Assembly: GCA_932294355.1 (NCBI GenBank)
Contig: OW028762.1
Location: 4,774,001-4,838,000 of the forward strand
DNA: 64,000 bases
Direction of reading: 5' to 3'
Source: Aporophyla lueneburgensis
Lineage: Eukaryota; Arthropoda; Insecta; Lepidoptera; Noctuidae
Below the pieces are notes generated by a model, which saw only the letters and a list, made by a program, of their open reading frames with translations, had not been told where the DNA came from and did no database searches. Position 1 is the first letter of the stretch. Each line of letters starts with the position of its first letter. Positions 1-10,279 of this stretch are shown here, piece by piece. A program made the position numbers and the translations under genes.

Positions 1-95
1 GACGGCTGGTTCGAGGTGGCACAGGAAAAGTTCCAAGAAGAACTTGGGGAGGCTCTTGCCCAGCAGTGGGAAATTATAGGCTATAAAAAATACAG
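1..95 (+). repeat. Retroposon tail fragment at window edge
   Basis: The phrase around 'CAGCAGTGGGAAATTATAGG' at 56-82 recurs near 35230-35255 and 57548-57573 at the end of interspersed repeats. It matches a 3' tail commonly seen in lepidopteran retroposons. The element runs off the left edge, so its family cannot be fixed. Confidence 0.45.
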
Positions 96-149
96 TGGAG
101 AGAACAACAGCCGAGGTGTTCTGAAAATCTAGATGAAGTAAGTTGTCCA

Positions 150-290
150 TCTTGCCAGGGTCGCGAGATACGTTCGAAAGAGAAGGAGTACGGGTGGGTT
201 TTAGTCAGTAAAAGTCTGACACGCCTGTTCCGCTCCCTCCTAGAGCGGGAGTCGTCATTCGATGATTTCCCACCCAACAAAAAACTAAGC
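150..290 (+). repeat. R1-clade-like non-LTR 3' UTR fragment
   Basis: This stretch carries the tail 'GGGTTTTAGTCAGTAAAAGT', then an AGAGCGGGAG block and GATGATTTCCCA. The same tail ends the elements at 47047-47650 and 60657-61415, which also carry the end of an R1-type ORF2. This copy is diverged, has no poly-A of note and shows no target duplication I could see. Confidence 0.6.
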
Positions 291-431
291 TGTCCATTCC
301 ACCTGATACGAGGATACGAGGAGTTTGATAACTCCTGTCAACGTCACTTCACCTAAGTTTTAGAAATAGTCTCTTGGAGGTATGAAACTCACTTAACCTC
401 CGTCAAATAAGGAAGGATTCTCAGACCAGAG

Positions 432-623
432 AGGTGTCGTGTCACTGAAGGAGTCTAACCGATGCCTGCCAGGGTTGCGTGATTGTTCGAAAGAGATACC
501 GTGACCCTGGCACATGGGCAACTGAAGGAATACGGGGGGGTTTTAATCAGTAAAAGTCTGACACAGAAAAGCGGAAGAAGTCATTTAATGATTTCTGATG
601 TAGAAAAAAAAAGGTGTCGTGTC
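432..623 (+). mobile_element. 5'-truncated R1-like insertion with 12-bp TSD
   Basis: The body (444-611) is only the 3' UTR of the R1-like family and ends in a short A tract. It is flanked by the direct repeat AGGTGTCGTGTC at 432-443 and 612-623. This is the signature of target-primed reverse transcription with severe 5' truncation. It lies just upstream of the orphan class A exon, probably in its first intron. Confidence 0.75.
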
Positions 624-793
624 TGGTGGCCAACTGTTGCATATATGCTAGTTGCTCTGCTCACGCGATGCAGAATATCACGTGCTGTCAGTGTGATGCG
701 TAATTCCCATCGTCGCGGGGTAGACACTGCTACAGTGTTTTTGCCATCAAGGATATTTTTGACAAGTTGTACTAAACAGTTTCTCTTCCACAG

Positions 794-1162
794 AATGTAT
801 TCAGCCAGTACCTTGGTTCCTGTGGTCCTGCCGTTATCCCCGCTGCCGCTCCCTGTGGCTACGGTGCTGGAGTAGCTGACTTTGGCTACCCGGCTGGTGT
901 AGGTTTAGCTGGAGCTTACCCTGGTAACCTTGGCTTCGCTGGTGCATACCCTGCTGCCGGTTATGGTGCTGCCGCGTACGGCGGCTCCGGTGAAGGCAAC
1001 GTGGCGGTCGCTGGTGAGCTGCCAGTCGCCGGTACTACCGCTATTACTGGTCAGGTCCCCATCATGGGCGCTGTGAGCTTTGGTGGCGCTGTGCCAGCTG
1101 CTGGTGCCGTGTCCATCAGCGGAAACTGCGCTTGCGGTTGCGGTTCCCCTTACGTGTACTAA
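794..1162 (+). CDS. Class A chorion protein, exon 2 only (partial)
   Basis: This is a structural eggshell protein of the class A chorion family, secreted by ovarian follicle cells. Translation from the CAG acceptor at 791-793 gives 122 residues starting NVFSQYLGSCG and ending CGCGSPYVY. It has a left arm rich in Gly, Ala and Tyr, then the conserved central block (GEGNVAVAGELPVAG, ISGNCACGCG) seen in all class A genes here. The frame begins in phase 0, as in the other A genes, where exon 1 encodes 17 signal-peptide residues. No exon 1 is visible at 1-793; either it lies left of the window beyond mobile DNA, or it is lost. Unlike the other A genes it is on the + strand and its left arm differs strongly, so it is an older or different subfamily. 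A poly-A signal AATAAA is at 1178-1183. Whether it is expressed is unknown. Confidence 0.85.
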   Translation, partial: NVFSQYLGSCGPAVIPAAAPCGYGAGVADFGYPAGVGLAGAYPGNLGFAGAYPAAGYGAAAYGGSGEGNVAVAGELPVAGTTAITGQVPIMGAVSFGGAVPAAGAVSISGNCACGCGSPYVY

Positions 1163-1724
1163 GAAGAATAAGTACTTAATAAAGTAATTCTGATAAAGAA
1201 CAAATATTTTATTTATTTTATATTAACCCATATTTTCACATCATATCATAAGGGGTTTTTAGCTAGAAAGATATCGGAGCGAAGTGACATAGGAGACATA
1301 TGACGGGAAACTTGCGCAAAAGTGCGAAAACACATTTTCGCGAATGAATTTAAGCGCGAATGAACTTTTGCGCAGCAGGTCACTTGCGCGAAACACAATT
1401 GTTCGAAAATACATACATATCCGCGATTAAATTTTCGACTCTTAGGAAAGACACACTTATTACATTTTTTATTATTGTCGTATTGTCTTTGTAATAATAT
1501 GTAAAACCATAAATGGTGCATGCTGTGTTAGCCTATAATTAATTGTTGCACTTAAGAATGTACTGTCATCGAAATTATATTTAATGTATTGTGTAAACAA
1601 TAGTTGGCTAATCTAAATAAATAAATAAAAAAAGTATGCTTCAAGAAAGTCTTAACCTCAATGTTATGAATGATAACAACGCGTTTAAAAATATTAGCGG
1701 TTCAAAATTCGTACTTGAATTTCT
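1163..1724. other. Gene-free stretch
   Basis: After the poly-A signal of the class A exon this is AT-rich. It contains a GCGC-punctuated stretch at 1310-1440 with several reverse-complementary TTGCGC/GCGCAA words. I recognise no gene or known element. Confidence 0.5.
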
Positions 1725-1880
1725 ATAAATCTGCCTAGCCTGCCCAGGGAGTTACTAGAGAATGAGCAGCAGCGTTCTCTATCTCTATACATTTTTACCA
1801 TTTTTGAACCATACTGCAATAGCCAACCCACCCATAAAGCGTGGCGATTATGAAAGACCCCCCTACAAATAAATAGCACA
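1725..1880 (-). repeat. Lepidopteran SINE-like repeat, reverse copy
   Basis: Read on the - strand this matches the repeat at 5511-5669 and its relatives at 33221-33385, 55581-55740 and 62945-63125. Shared words include TCATAATCGCCACGCTT, GGGTTGGC, AGTATGGT and CATTCTCTAGTAA. It is diverged and interrupted. Confidence 0.6.
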
Positions 1881-2000
1881 ATAGAAAATGGTCGCTAGTG
1901 GTGGTTGGCCTACCCTTGGATACGACAGCGGTCAAAGTCACGGTGAGGCAAGAGGTGCTTGGATTTCCCGGAAGATGTAGCTATCACAACACTCTGACAG

Positions 2001-2121
2001 TTGCCATTGTCAATATGTAATAAATTGTTGATATATAAACAAGTCTTAAAGTCTATATGGACCTACGGTATACAGCTGTGGGGCTGCACCAGTCAAAGTA
2101 ATCGTCAAATTATACATCGAT
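2001..2121 (+). pseudogene. Non-LTR reverse transcriptase fragment
   Basis: The translation includes KLLIYKQVLKSIWTYGIQLWG. This matches the block after the catalytic RT core in Jockey-like ORF2 proteins (K-LYK-ILKPIWTYGIQLWG type). Only about 40 codons remain. The sequence then passes into DNA belonging to the transposase gene downstream. Confidence 0.7.
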
Positions 2122-2257
2122 TGTTGTTGTTTGCGTTAGTTTTGAACTTTTTTGTTTCACCGTGTCCAGTCGTAGCCTCGCGGTCGTGTTGATTTTTGAC
2201 TTAATTGTGTTGAGTTGACATTTAGTGCGCTCCTACGCCGTTTTTCTTAATTGTTAA

Positions 2258-3353
2258 GTGACTATGGCTACTTTTTCCAATCAAGAATATGCGGATATCG
2301 TATTTATGTACGGTAGAGCAGACGGCAATGGATCTTTGGCGCGACGGATGTATCAAGAGCGCTATCCGAATCGCAGGATACCGAATGTCCGAGTGTTTTA
2401 CAACACGTTTCGTCGTCTTGCCCAAGATGAGTTTCACCGCGTGGAATCTGGAGTCAACCTGGGCAGACACGAAACTGCCGTCAACGAAGACATTTTAGCA
2501 GCATTTCAAGCGGATCCTACTACCAGTACTAGAGCAGTAGCTCGAAATTTAAACATTTCTCAATGGAAGGTGTGGCATACAAATACAATGCACCAAAATG
2601 ATAAGTATCCGTTCCATGGCAGGAGTGTGCAAGGTCTAGTAGAGCAAGATCCTCAAAGAAGAATTCAGTTCTGCCGTTTCCTCCTCAACAGAGACATCGA
2701 AGATGCGTGGTTTCTGAAATCAATCTTGTGGACGGATGAAAGTAAATTTTCAAGGGAAGGTATTACAAACTTTCACAACATCCATGAATGGGCCGACGCA
2801 GACAACAATTCACATTTTAAGAAGCAGGTGTCATTTTAGATGAAATTTTCTGTGAATGTATGGGCTGGAATAATTGGCAGAACATTGATTGGGCCCCACT
2901 TTTTGCCTGATCCATTGAATGGCGAAAATTATTTGCAATTTCTGCAAATTGATTTACCACTCCTGGTAGAGGAATCAGGTGTCCCGATCTTCGAAAGAGA
3001 CCGAACAGTCATCTTTCAGCAAGACGGCTGTCCAGCGCATTGGACTTTAAATGTAAGGGAACACCTCAACAATTGCTTTCCTGATAGCTGGATCGGCAGG
3101 GATGGACCCATCCCTTGGCCCGCTCGCTCCCCAGATCTGACCCCGTTGGACTTTTTCGTGTGGGGCCGGGCCAAGGAACTGGTGTATAACAACATAGAAA
3201 TAAACACTAGAGAAGAATTGATACAAAGAATAAAATTCAGCGTTTGAGACAATGAAGCAGGGGATGATATTGAAAATAACGACTACAGAAGTTAGAAGAC
3301 GGGGCCGTGCTTGGATTAGGAATCACGGCTGTCATTTTGAACATGAGAAATAA
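2258..3353 (+). pseudogene. Tc1/mariner-superfamily transposase, broken
   Basis: This is a DDE transposase relic. The N-terminal 60 residues (FSNQEYADIVFMYGRADGN, YPNRRIPN) are a helix-turn-helix of the kind catalogued as DUF4817 in insect transposases. Three acidic motifs follow: ILWTDESKF, IFQQDGCPAHW and SPDLTPLDFF. The spacing from the second Asp to the Asp of TPLD is 41 residues (DD41D-like), against 34 in true mariners. A single in-frame TAG at 2837-2839 splits the ORF into 193 and 135 aa. A frame change near 3245 moves the last ~30 codons (ending HGCHFEHEK-stop at 3351-3353) into another frame. It is therefore inactive. The right flank runs into the chorion promoter at about 3912; I could not find the left terminal repeat. 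Confidence 0.8.
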
Positions 3354-3912
3354 ATAATTTTAATTCAAATGTTGTTTTAATTAGTCTGCCTAAAATAAAA
3401 AAATTCTCCCTCAAATTGGTTTGTAGGCCCTAATTTCAATAATTTGTAAGATATCCGCATAAATGATAGGTACCTCAAAAGAAAGAGCGATTATCAAGCA
3501 TGTCTTTAAAAAGGTTTGAACGAAAAAAGCACCCTCCGTTTTTTTTTTAATAAGGTTTAAAAGGCGTATTGTACAATTTTTTTTATTTTTTCTGAGCTTT
3601 AAATGTCTGTAAAAAAAAATGTCTAATGACACAGAAGCCTAAAACACGTTTTGCTTGATTGCTTACACATTACTTTAATTAAATAAATAAAAAATGAATT
3701 CATTTATCATTCAATTTGGCCAGTCAGTTACAATCAAAGTACAGTCAGTCAGTTTACATTAAATTTTGAGAATTTCCGAAAAAAAACTTAAAAATTTGGT
3801 TAAAAATATTTGGTAAGACTTCGTCTAAGACAACCATGGCTTAAATGGTTCTAAATAATTGTCTGTACTATCTTCGCCTTAAAGCTTTGCACCCATTTTC
3901 CAATCACCCTGT
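3354..3912. other. AT-rich 3' part of the transposon
   Basis: This is non-coding DNA between the transposase relic and the chorion promoter. It ends CAATCACCCTGTA, which resembles the terminal CAGGGTG of many Tc1-like elements. It abuts the sequence TATCATTTACAAAAT, which lies deep inside the promoters of the other pairs. The left partner of this presumed terminal repeat was not found. Confidence 0.45.
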
Positions 3913-4093
3913 ATATCATTTACAAAATAAATTCATTTTTCTATTTCCCCATATTGATAAAGGTATGTAAACTTCATTTCAAAATGTACAAATTATGGCA
4001 ACACAACTACATAGATAAGAACAACGTTTCAGTATAAATAGTCGATCAATTCTTGGAAAACTCATTCTCAAGTTCACTTCAACACAAACTACA
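3913..4093 (+). promoter_or_regulatory. Half of a bidirectional chorion promoter (B1 side)
   Basis: This matches the B-proximal half of the intact A/B intergenic regions. It has a GGCAACACAAC block, GATA motif AGATAAG (4014-4020), TATA box TATAAATA (4033-4040) and initiator region TCATTCTCAAGTTCAC. The A-proximal half, with the opposite TATA box, is missing and replaced by transposon DNA. Confidence 0.8.
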
Positions 4094-4862
4094 ATGTCAG
4101 CCAAGGTGATCCTTGTCCTCTGCGCTCAGGCGGTCTTCATCCAGGTGAGTTTATTGTTTGTTTTCAATAAATATTAAATAATATTCTCTCATTTATCTTA
4201 CAATTATGTGTCACTGACACCGACGACCTCTGCTTGTAAAAAGTTTTTAATTAATTTTAATAATTTCATATTTACAGACCGCTTTCGGTTCGTGTCTTGG
4301 TCGTGGAGCCATCGCCGCCCCTACTCTCATTGCCCCAGGATGTGCTGGTAATGGATTTGCTGGGAACGGCTTGATCGGAAATGGATTGATTGGCAATGGC
4401 TATGCTGGTAACTGCGCCAGCAACGGTTTCATTGGTGATGGTATTATTGGCAATGGTTTGATCGGCAACGGGTTGGCTAATCTAGAGATCATTTCCACCA
4501 GTGGTGGAGGACTGCCTGTCTCCAGCATGTCTGCTATCGCTCCCAATGGCCTCTCCGTAGTGTCGGAGAATGTGTATAAGGGTGCTCTGTCCGTCACTGG
4601 TGAGCTGCCGTTCTTGAGTGCTGTGGCTTTGGAGGGAGTGTTGCCCAGTGGTGGTGCTGGTGCCGTCAGCTACAGCTGCGGTAACGGTCTAACTGCTATT
4701 GAGGGCATCGCTCCTTCTGCTGCTGTCTATGGCGCCGCTGGTGCCTATGGCGCTGGTGCCTACGGACTCGGCGCCGGCTATGGATCTGGCGCTGCTACCA
4801 TCGCTCCTGCCGGTGTCGGACTCGGCTATGGAAGCCGCGGCTGTGGATGTGGCGTTTATTAA
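4094..4862 (+). CDS. Class B chorion protein B1 (orphan)
   Basis: Exon 1 is 4094-4144 (17 codons, MSAKVILVLCAQAVFIQ), intron 4145-4277 (GT...AG), exon 2 4278-4862; total 211 aa. The intron inside the signal peptide is the family's standard structure. Domains: signal peptide to about residue 21; left arm about 22-83 built of GNGLI-type repeats; central domain about 84-155 (LPVSSMSAIAPNG, GELPFLSAVALEG); right arm about 156-211 with AYGAG/GYG repeats, ending GSRGCGCGVY. Class B proteins co-assemble with class A as the lamellar eggshell; central domains form beta-sheet and the Cys/Gly termini are crosslinked. Poly-A signal AATAAA at 4908-4913. It has no divergent A partner, unlike every other B gene here, so its expression may depend on the half promoter alone. 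Confidence 0.93.
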
Positions 4863-5216
4863 GAACGTTCTCAAGAATAACTTTACATTCGTGTGAAAAT
4901 ATCATTCAATAAAATGATTTGCAATTTATTTTGGTATTTGAATTTATTTATTCACCAGTTTCCCTTTAACGTTAAAGTGTGAAGTATTGTTAGAGAAGAG
5001 AAAATATATGTCTTTTATTCTGTAATAAGTCACGTGCAATAGTCTACTGAAGGACTAAGTACGGTAACCAATCCCAATAACATAGATGCATGTTATTGGA
5101 ATCAGTGAATGATAAAAAAAGTTTGTTAATCGTGACGTTTTATTAAGTGTATACTTTACTTTATTTTTAATTGTTTCAAACTATTCCATTATCTTGAGTA
5201 AGAGCTCTTACACACG
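4863..5216. other. B1 3' flank
   Basis: AT-rich 3' flank, closely similar to 21219-21518 and 37469-37768 after B2 and B4. It carries the poly-A signal but no gene. The similarity shows that the B gene and its downstream DNA were duplicated together. Confidence 0.7.
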
Positions 5217-5369
5217 AGCGGCATGTTGCCAAAACCGTCGATACATATAAGCAGCTGTCGACGCGTCTCGTCGGCAGCCAACGGCAGCCAGTGACATGCC
5301 ATCTTCATAGATCAGCGTCATCATCGCGTGACGACGGCTGCAGTTGCCTGCTGTTGGTAACATGCCGCT
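5217..5369. mobile_element. MITE-like element with 16-bp terminal inverted repeats
   Basis: AGCGGCATGTTGCCAA at 5217-5232 pairs with TTGGTAACATGCCGCT at 5354-5369 (one mismatch). The interior is GC-rich with no coding potential. Copies sit at the same place after B2 (21519-21678) and B4 (37769-37928), so it was present before the gene duplications. Target duplication not determined. Confidence 0.6.
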
Positions 5370-5499
5370 TATTTGCCACAATAGTCTAGTCAGTGATGTT
5401 AGAGAAATCCCAGTACAAAATGATATTTCCATTTTTCAGAGATACGTTGCTCACATACCTACCTGCAATAATCATTTCCAATTCCACAAGATTGTATTT

Positions 5500-5680
5500 C
5501 AGAGCTCGTTTATCATCATCATTTCAGCCGTAAGACGTCCACTGCTGGACTTAGGCCTCCCCCAATTTGGGGGGCTTTGCCATAATCATCACGCTTGGCA
5601 GGCGGGTTGGCGATCGCAGTATGATGGTAAAATGCATAGAGAATTGCTGCCCATTCTCTAGTAAGCCCGCAGAGCTCGTT
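5500..5680 (+). mobile_element. SINE-like retroposon with 11-bp TSD
   Basis: The body (5511-5669) contains GACGTCCACTGCTGGACTTA, GGCCTCCCCCAAT and CATTCTCTAGTAAG, a common lepidopteran dispersed repeat. It is flanked by CAGAGCTCGTT at 5500-5510 and 5670-5680. The paralogous 3' flank of B2 (21800-21825) has CAGAGCTCGTT once and no insert. That empty site proves insertion after the duplication. Confidence 0.88.
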
Positions 5681-5817
5681 GCTAATGGATAATCTTGGCT
5701 ACAAGGTTGTGTCTATGCAAGTACTTTTCCTTAACTAGACGAGATACCCGGAGATAATGTGTCAGATTTATTTCCCGGAAACTGATATTCCCGACAGATG
5801 CCAGCCGTCTTTAATAA

Positions 5818-6348
5818 TGTTACGATGATCGTAAAATCTAGAAACATCACGCTAACTCCATCTCAGAAAGGGGCAGTGTGACGTAAATCAAAAAGTCTAG
5901 AAACATCACGCTAATTCCATATAAGGACGGGGCAGTGTTGGAAACTACTAGAAATAACACGCTAACGCCATCTCTTATTGAGTAGCAAGTACTACACGAA
6001 ATTGTACGGAGACGCTACCGCCATCTATTGTCGAATAGTGGGATTAAACAGTAAACAACTGTTTAATGGAAGTTCCTGGAAGCTTCTACGATACGTGTGA
6101 ACTGTGGCACAGTGCTGCCAGTCGGCCCGACACTCCGCTATTTATATCCCAATAGCGGATTGTCGGGCCGACGGGCAGTTCGATTTCGGAAGTGATCGAA
6201 TACGAATCAAGCGATACAGTACAAGCGAAACAAGTGATTCCAAGTGACGTTTCTTGTAGTTGCGATATTTGTGTTTATTCAATTAAACAGTTTGTGTTTT
6301 TCGGAATATTGGTTTAAATTAATTTATCCCGAACCCCAGCTCGTAACA
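5818..6348 (+). repeat. 5' LTR of gypsy element
   Basis: 531 bp, begins TGTTACGATG and ends CTCGTAACA. It contains two near-tandem blocks around AAACATCACGCTAA and a GC-rich inverted repeat CGGCCCGACA...TGTCGGGCCG around 6124-6164. That inverted repeat spans the place where the 3' LTR is broken. Confidence 0.88.
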
Positions 6349-6350
6349 TT

Positions 6351-6363
6351 TGGTGTCAGAAGT
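6351..6363 (+). other. Primer binding site (tRNA-Leu type)
   Basis: TGGTGTCAGAAGT starts two bases after the 5' LTR. It is complementary to the 3' end of the eukaryotic tRNA-Leu class that ends ACTTCTGACACCA, which is expected to prime minus-strand synthesis. Confidence 0.7.
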
Positions 6364-6375
6364 AAGGCATAAATT

Positions 6376-6768
6376 ATGCCAGTTTTACCGAAGGAGGATA
6401 CGGAAGGTATCCGTACCAGGAGTCAGCGACAGCAGGAGGTGGATCAGAGGTGGTTTGAAGGAACTTCTAGACAGACACCTGGGGGTAATCAGCCGACGAC
6501 GGAGCCAGTCTCCCAAGCATATGGTGTTCCTACAGCATCACCAGCCATGGATCTGTCTGCGCTAATGGCGATGCTGCAGGAGTAGGCCCACTGACAGGAA
6601 GAACAGGCCCGCCGACACGAAGAACAGGCCCGCCGCCTACAGGAACAGCTGCAGCAGGACAAAGAGGAGCAAGCTCGCCGGCAGGAAGAACAGGGCCGTC
6701 GACAGGAAGAACAGGCCCGCCGCCTACAAGAACAGCTGCAGCGTGATAAAGAGGAGCAGGTTCTCCTT
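6376..6768 (+). pseudogene. gag N-terminal region with two stop codons
   Basis: In frame with the ORF downstream, ATG at 6376 starts MPVLPKEDTEG. Reading is stopped by TAG (6583-6585) and TGA (6592-6594). After these comes a charged repeat region of QEEQARR/LQEQLQ units (about 6595-6760), probably coiled coil. It then joins the open frame from 6769. The stops mean full-length Gag cannot be made. Confidence 0.8.
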
Positions 6769-9150
6769 TTGAAAGATCTACACGCGACATTTGGCAAGGA
6801 CATCAAAGCCATGAAGGAGACTGTTCAGGTACATGAAAATCGTATCTCCGAGGCCGAAGTCCAGATCGCTGATATAAGAAAAGCGGTTGGAGTTCTGAAA
6901 GCTGGAGACTGGACTACGGCTTCGATAGTTGCTGCACCTTCCGTGTGCGGGTTTAAAGTGCCACCCTTCGACGGAACATCTTCCTGTTCAGCATACAAAA
7001 TTCAATTTGAAGCTGTCATGAAAGTAAATGGGTGGACAACGGGCCAGGCCATGACCGCGCTTACTTTGGCCCTTCGTGACCAGGCTTTAACTGTGTTAGA
7101 AGCTCTCGGCAAAAATGTTAACTACGAGCAGCTTGTTGAGGCGTTAGAGGCCAGATACGGTGACGCGCACCTAGAACACGTTTTTCGTGCCCAGTTGAAG
7201 GATCGTGTGCAGGGCAGTGGTGAAAACCTGCAGCAGTGGGCCCTGGAAATCGAAAAGCTGGTTCGAAAGGCGTACCAGTCTGCACCCGCACTCATCGAGG
7301 ATATACTAATTCGAACCTTCATAGATGGCATACGGGATCTGGAAGTAAGGGCTGCTGTGAGACTTGGGCACCATGAAAAGCTGAAGGACGCCTTGGCCCA
7401 CGCGTTGGAGGTGGAAGCAGTGAGGCATGATCATCGAGCCCATTGCTTCAGAGAAGTTGTGGGATCACCTGTTCGTGACCGTTTGTGGTACAGCCCTAGG
7501 TGCTACACTTGTGGAGAAAAGGGCCACCTCCGGTCGAATTGCCCGAAGCGAAACGCTGCCAGCGAATATCACACCCAGGTTAGAAGGGTGTACGATATCA
7601 CAGCGCAGCGGCAAGAGAAATTCGTAAGCGATAAGAGTGCGGGACGAGTATTGGCTGTTGTTAATAGAGTCCCAAGGATTTCGATGTCACAGGCCAATGA
7701 CGGCATATCCCACGGTAACGCGGACGCTTTATCAAAAAGCCCTTCTCCTGAAGAGTACAAACATTGTGTCAGACAGGAAGCTAAGGAAATAGTTCCTGTG
7801 AGAGTGCTAAGAACGAAACTTAGTGACGAATGGAAGGAAACCCTACGGGATGCCCAGCAGCGTGACACAGATATCAGGCCAATTCTCGAGTGGATTAAAG
7901 CTAATTCTCCCAAACCGAAATGGTGTGATGTTGCAGCGATGAGTACCACCACAAAAAGTAATGGGGCACAGTGGGAGAGCTTGGTGATCCAGAGTGGTGT
8001 CTTGTGCCGAAAATGGGAAAATGCTCGAGGGAATAGCTGTCACCTGCAAATGGTCTTCCCAAAAACGATGGTACCAGAAGTTCTACGGCTCTACCACAAT
8101 GGTTCTTCAGGTGGTTATATGGGAGTAAGAAGGACTCTGTTAAAGATCCGAGAAAGGTTTTACTGGATTAATTGTCGAGAGGATGTGGAGGACTGGTGTC
8201 GTAGATGCACTAGTTGTGCAGCGGTAAAAGGACCACACACACGCAGCAGGGGTGCATTGAAAGTGTACAACGTAGGCGCCCCTTGGGAACGAATAGCACT
8301 AGATGTAGCTGGGCCATTCCCCGAAAGTGAAAGTGGAAATAAATATTTCATGGTTGTCATGGATTACTTCACCAAGTGGCTGGAAGTCTGCGCCATCCCT
8401 AATCAAGAAGCTTCAACAGTCGCTGATAAATTAGCCCACGAAGTCTTCTGTCGGTTTGGAGTACCCTTGGAAATCCACAGTGATCAAGGAAGGAATTTCG
8501 AGTCCCAAGTGTTTCAGGAAACATGTCGGGTTATGAGTACTCACAAAACCAGAACCACTTCATACCACCCACAATCTGACGGAATGGTGGAGAGATTTAA
8601 TCAGACGTTGGAAAGATATCTGGCAAAAGTTGTAGCAAGCAGACAAAAGGATTGGGACAAACACATACAACCGTTTCTTCTGTCATACCGAAGTGCAGTT
8701 CACGAGAGTACAACTGTGACGCCAGCCTTCGCGAACTTTGGAAGAGAGTTAAGGTTACCAGCTGATCTAATAACCGGCATTCCCCCTGATTCACCACGCA
8801 GTATAACAGATTGTGCAAATGATCTGCGCAACAAGATGAATGACGTATATGAGCACGTCAGAGAATCCGGCCAACAGATGTCCGAGAGAATGAAAACTCG
8901 CTATGACCGAAAGATGAACAATACTGGCTTCGACGAAGGTTCGCTAGTGTGGTTGCATAACCCAGTGCGCAGCAAAGGAAAGTCCCCTAAACTACAGGCA
9001 AAATGGGACGGGCCGTACCGAATTGTGACCAAGATCAACGACGTCACTTACCGAATACAAAAGGGTATGCGAACTGCGCCTAAAATTGTTCATGTAGATC
9101 GATTGGTACGATATTACGGGAATAGTGATGCTCGGGACGAGCATGTCTAA
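6769..9150 (+). pseudogene. gag-integrase ORF lacking protease, RT and most RNase H
   Basis: An uninterrupted 793-codon ORF. Residues 60-235 are Gag; a CX2CX4HX4C zinc knuckle is at C245, C248, H253, C258. From about residue 315 (HGNADALS) the sequence is the very end of an RNase H domain. Integrase follows with H443, C480 and C483 of the zinc motif and catalytic D512, D572, E608 (DD35E). Protease, reverse transcriptase and most of RNase H are absent, although the frame stays open across the junction near 7640-7711. The second zinc-binding His is Tyr450 (GGYMG instead of GGHLG), so the integrase N-terminal domain is probably impaired. Such a copy could move only with proteins supplied in trans. 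Confidence 0.85.
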
Positions 9151-9161
9151 GGAGGGGGCAG
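9149..9161 (+). other. Polypurine tract
   Basis: AAGGAGGGGGCAG immediately precedes the TGTTAC start of the 3' LTR. This is the expected primer site for plus-strand synthesis. Confidence 0.7.
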
Positions 9162-9456
9162 TGTTACGTAGATCGTAAAATCTAGAAACATCACGCTAAC
9201 TCCATCTCAGAAAGGGGCAGTGTGACGTAAATCAAAAAGTCGACAAACATCACGCTAATTCCATCTAAGGACGGGGCAGTGTTGGAAACTACTAGAAATG
9301 ACACGCTAACGCCATCTCTTATCGAGTAGCAAGTACTACACGAAATTGTACGTAGACGCTACCGCCATCTATTGTCGAATAGTGGGATTAAACAGTAAAC
9401 AGCTGTTTAATGGAAGTTCCTGGAAGCTTCTACGGTACGTGTGAACTGTGGCACAG
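9162..9456 (+). repeat. 3' LTR of gypsy element, first part
   Basis: It matches 5818-6112 of the 5' LTR and stops at GTGGCACAG. The LTR resumes at 15943. About 36 bp (counterpart of 6113-6148) are missing between the parts, so the insertion into it was accompanied by a deletion. Confidence 0.85.
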
Positions 9457-10013
9457 CGTCGCATGTTCGCGAATGTTCTGCTCGGGACGCCAAACACAAC
9501 AACGTGCTTAGACTTAATATTTACAAATTTTAAATTCAGGGATATGTATACAACTGTAGAAGAGTTTGGATTTTCAGACCATAATAGTACCATTTTACAT
9601 TTGAACTTACCTAAATAAACAAAAATCGCCTGGTACGTGAAAAAAAGATTTTACAACCACACAAATATATTAAAATTTAAGTCAAAATTACAAGAAATAA
9701 ATTGGAGTGATATTATCTCAACTGTAAATGATATAAATAGTAATTACGAAGCTTTTAATGACACACTTATTAACATAATAAACCAGTGCATGCCATTGAA
9801 AAAATTAAAGTTAAAACCGAAATTCAAAAAATGTTGGCTTACCGTAGGCATACAAAACTCTTGCAAAAATAAAAGACTACTAAAAATATTTACAACTAAA
9901 ACTAACAATCCGATATTAAATCAACATTACAAAAAGTATGAGAAAATTTTAAAGAAGACAGTAACGACATCAAAAAAACTACACTACAAAACTAAAATTA
10001 CTAGATAATCGTA

Positions 10014-10276
10014 AAGGTAATCGTGATTAAGCCTGATTGCCCGTTCCTGGGGCACTGGACCCGTATGCATAGCTGCAGGTCTGGTGCAACGGGAGGGGGA
10101 GATATTTACAGGTTCCTGAATTAGTTTTTAAATTTTTGAATTAGTTTTATTGCGTTTTATTTATTTATTTTATTTTAATGAGATTTTTTTTACTAACATA
10201 GTTTTATAAGTATTACTAACATCAATATGAATCAATGTATTCGATTTAAATAAATAATAATAATAATAAAGTTAAG
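10014..10276 (+). mobile_element. Insertion ending in (AAT)n inside the non-LTR element
   Basis: Coding homology stops at about 10008 and resumes with MWSIVNERIN at 10280. The insert starts near TAAAGGTAATCG and contains a GC-rich block at 10035-10100. It ends in AAATAAATAATAATAATAA, a microsatellite-like tail typical of retroposons. A short TAAAG may be the target duplication. Confidence 0.55.
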
Positions 10277-10279
10277 ACA

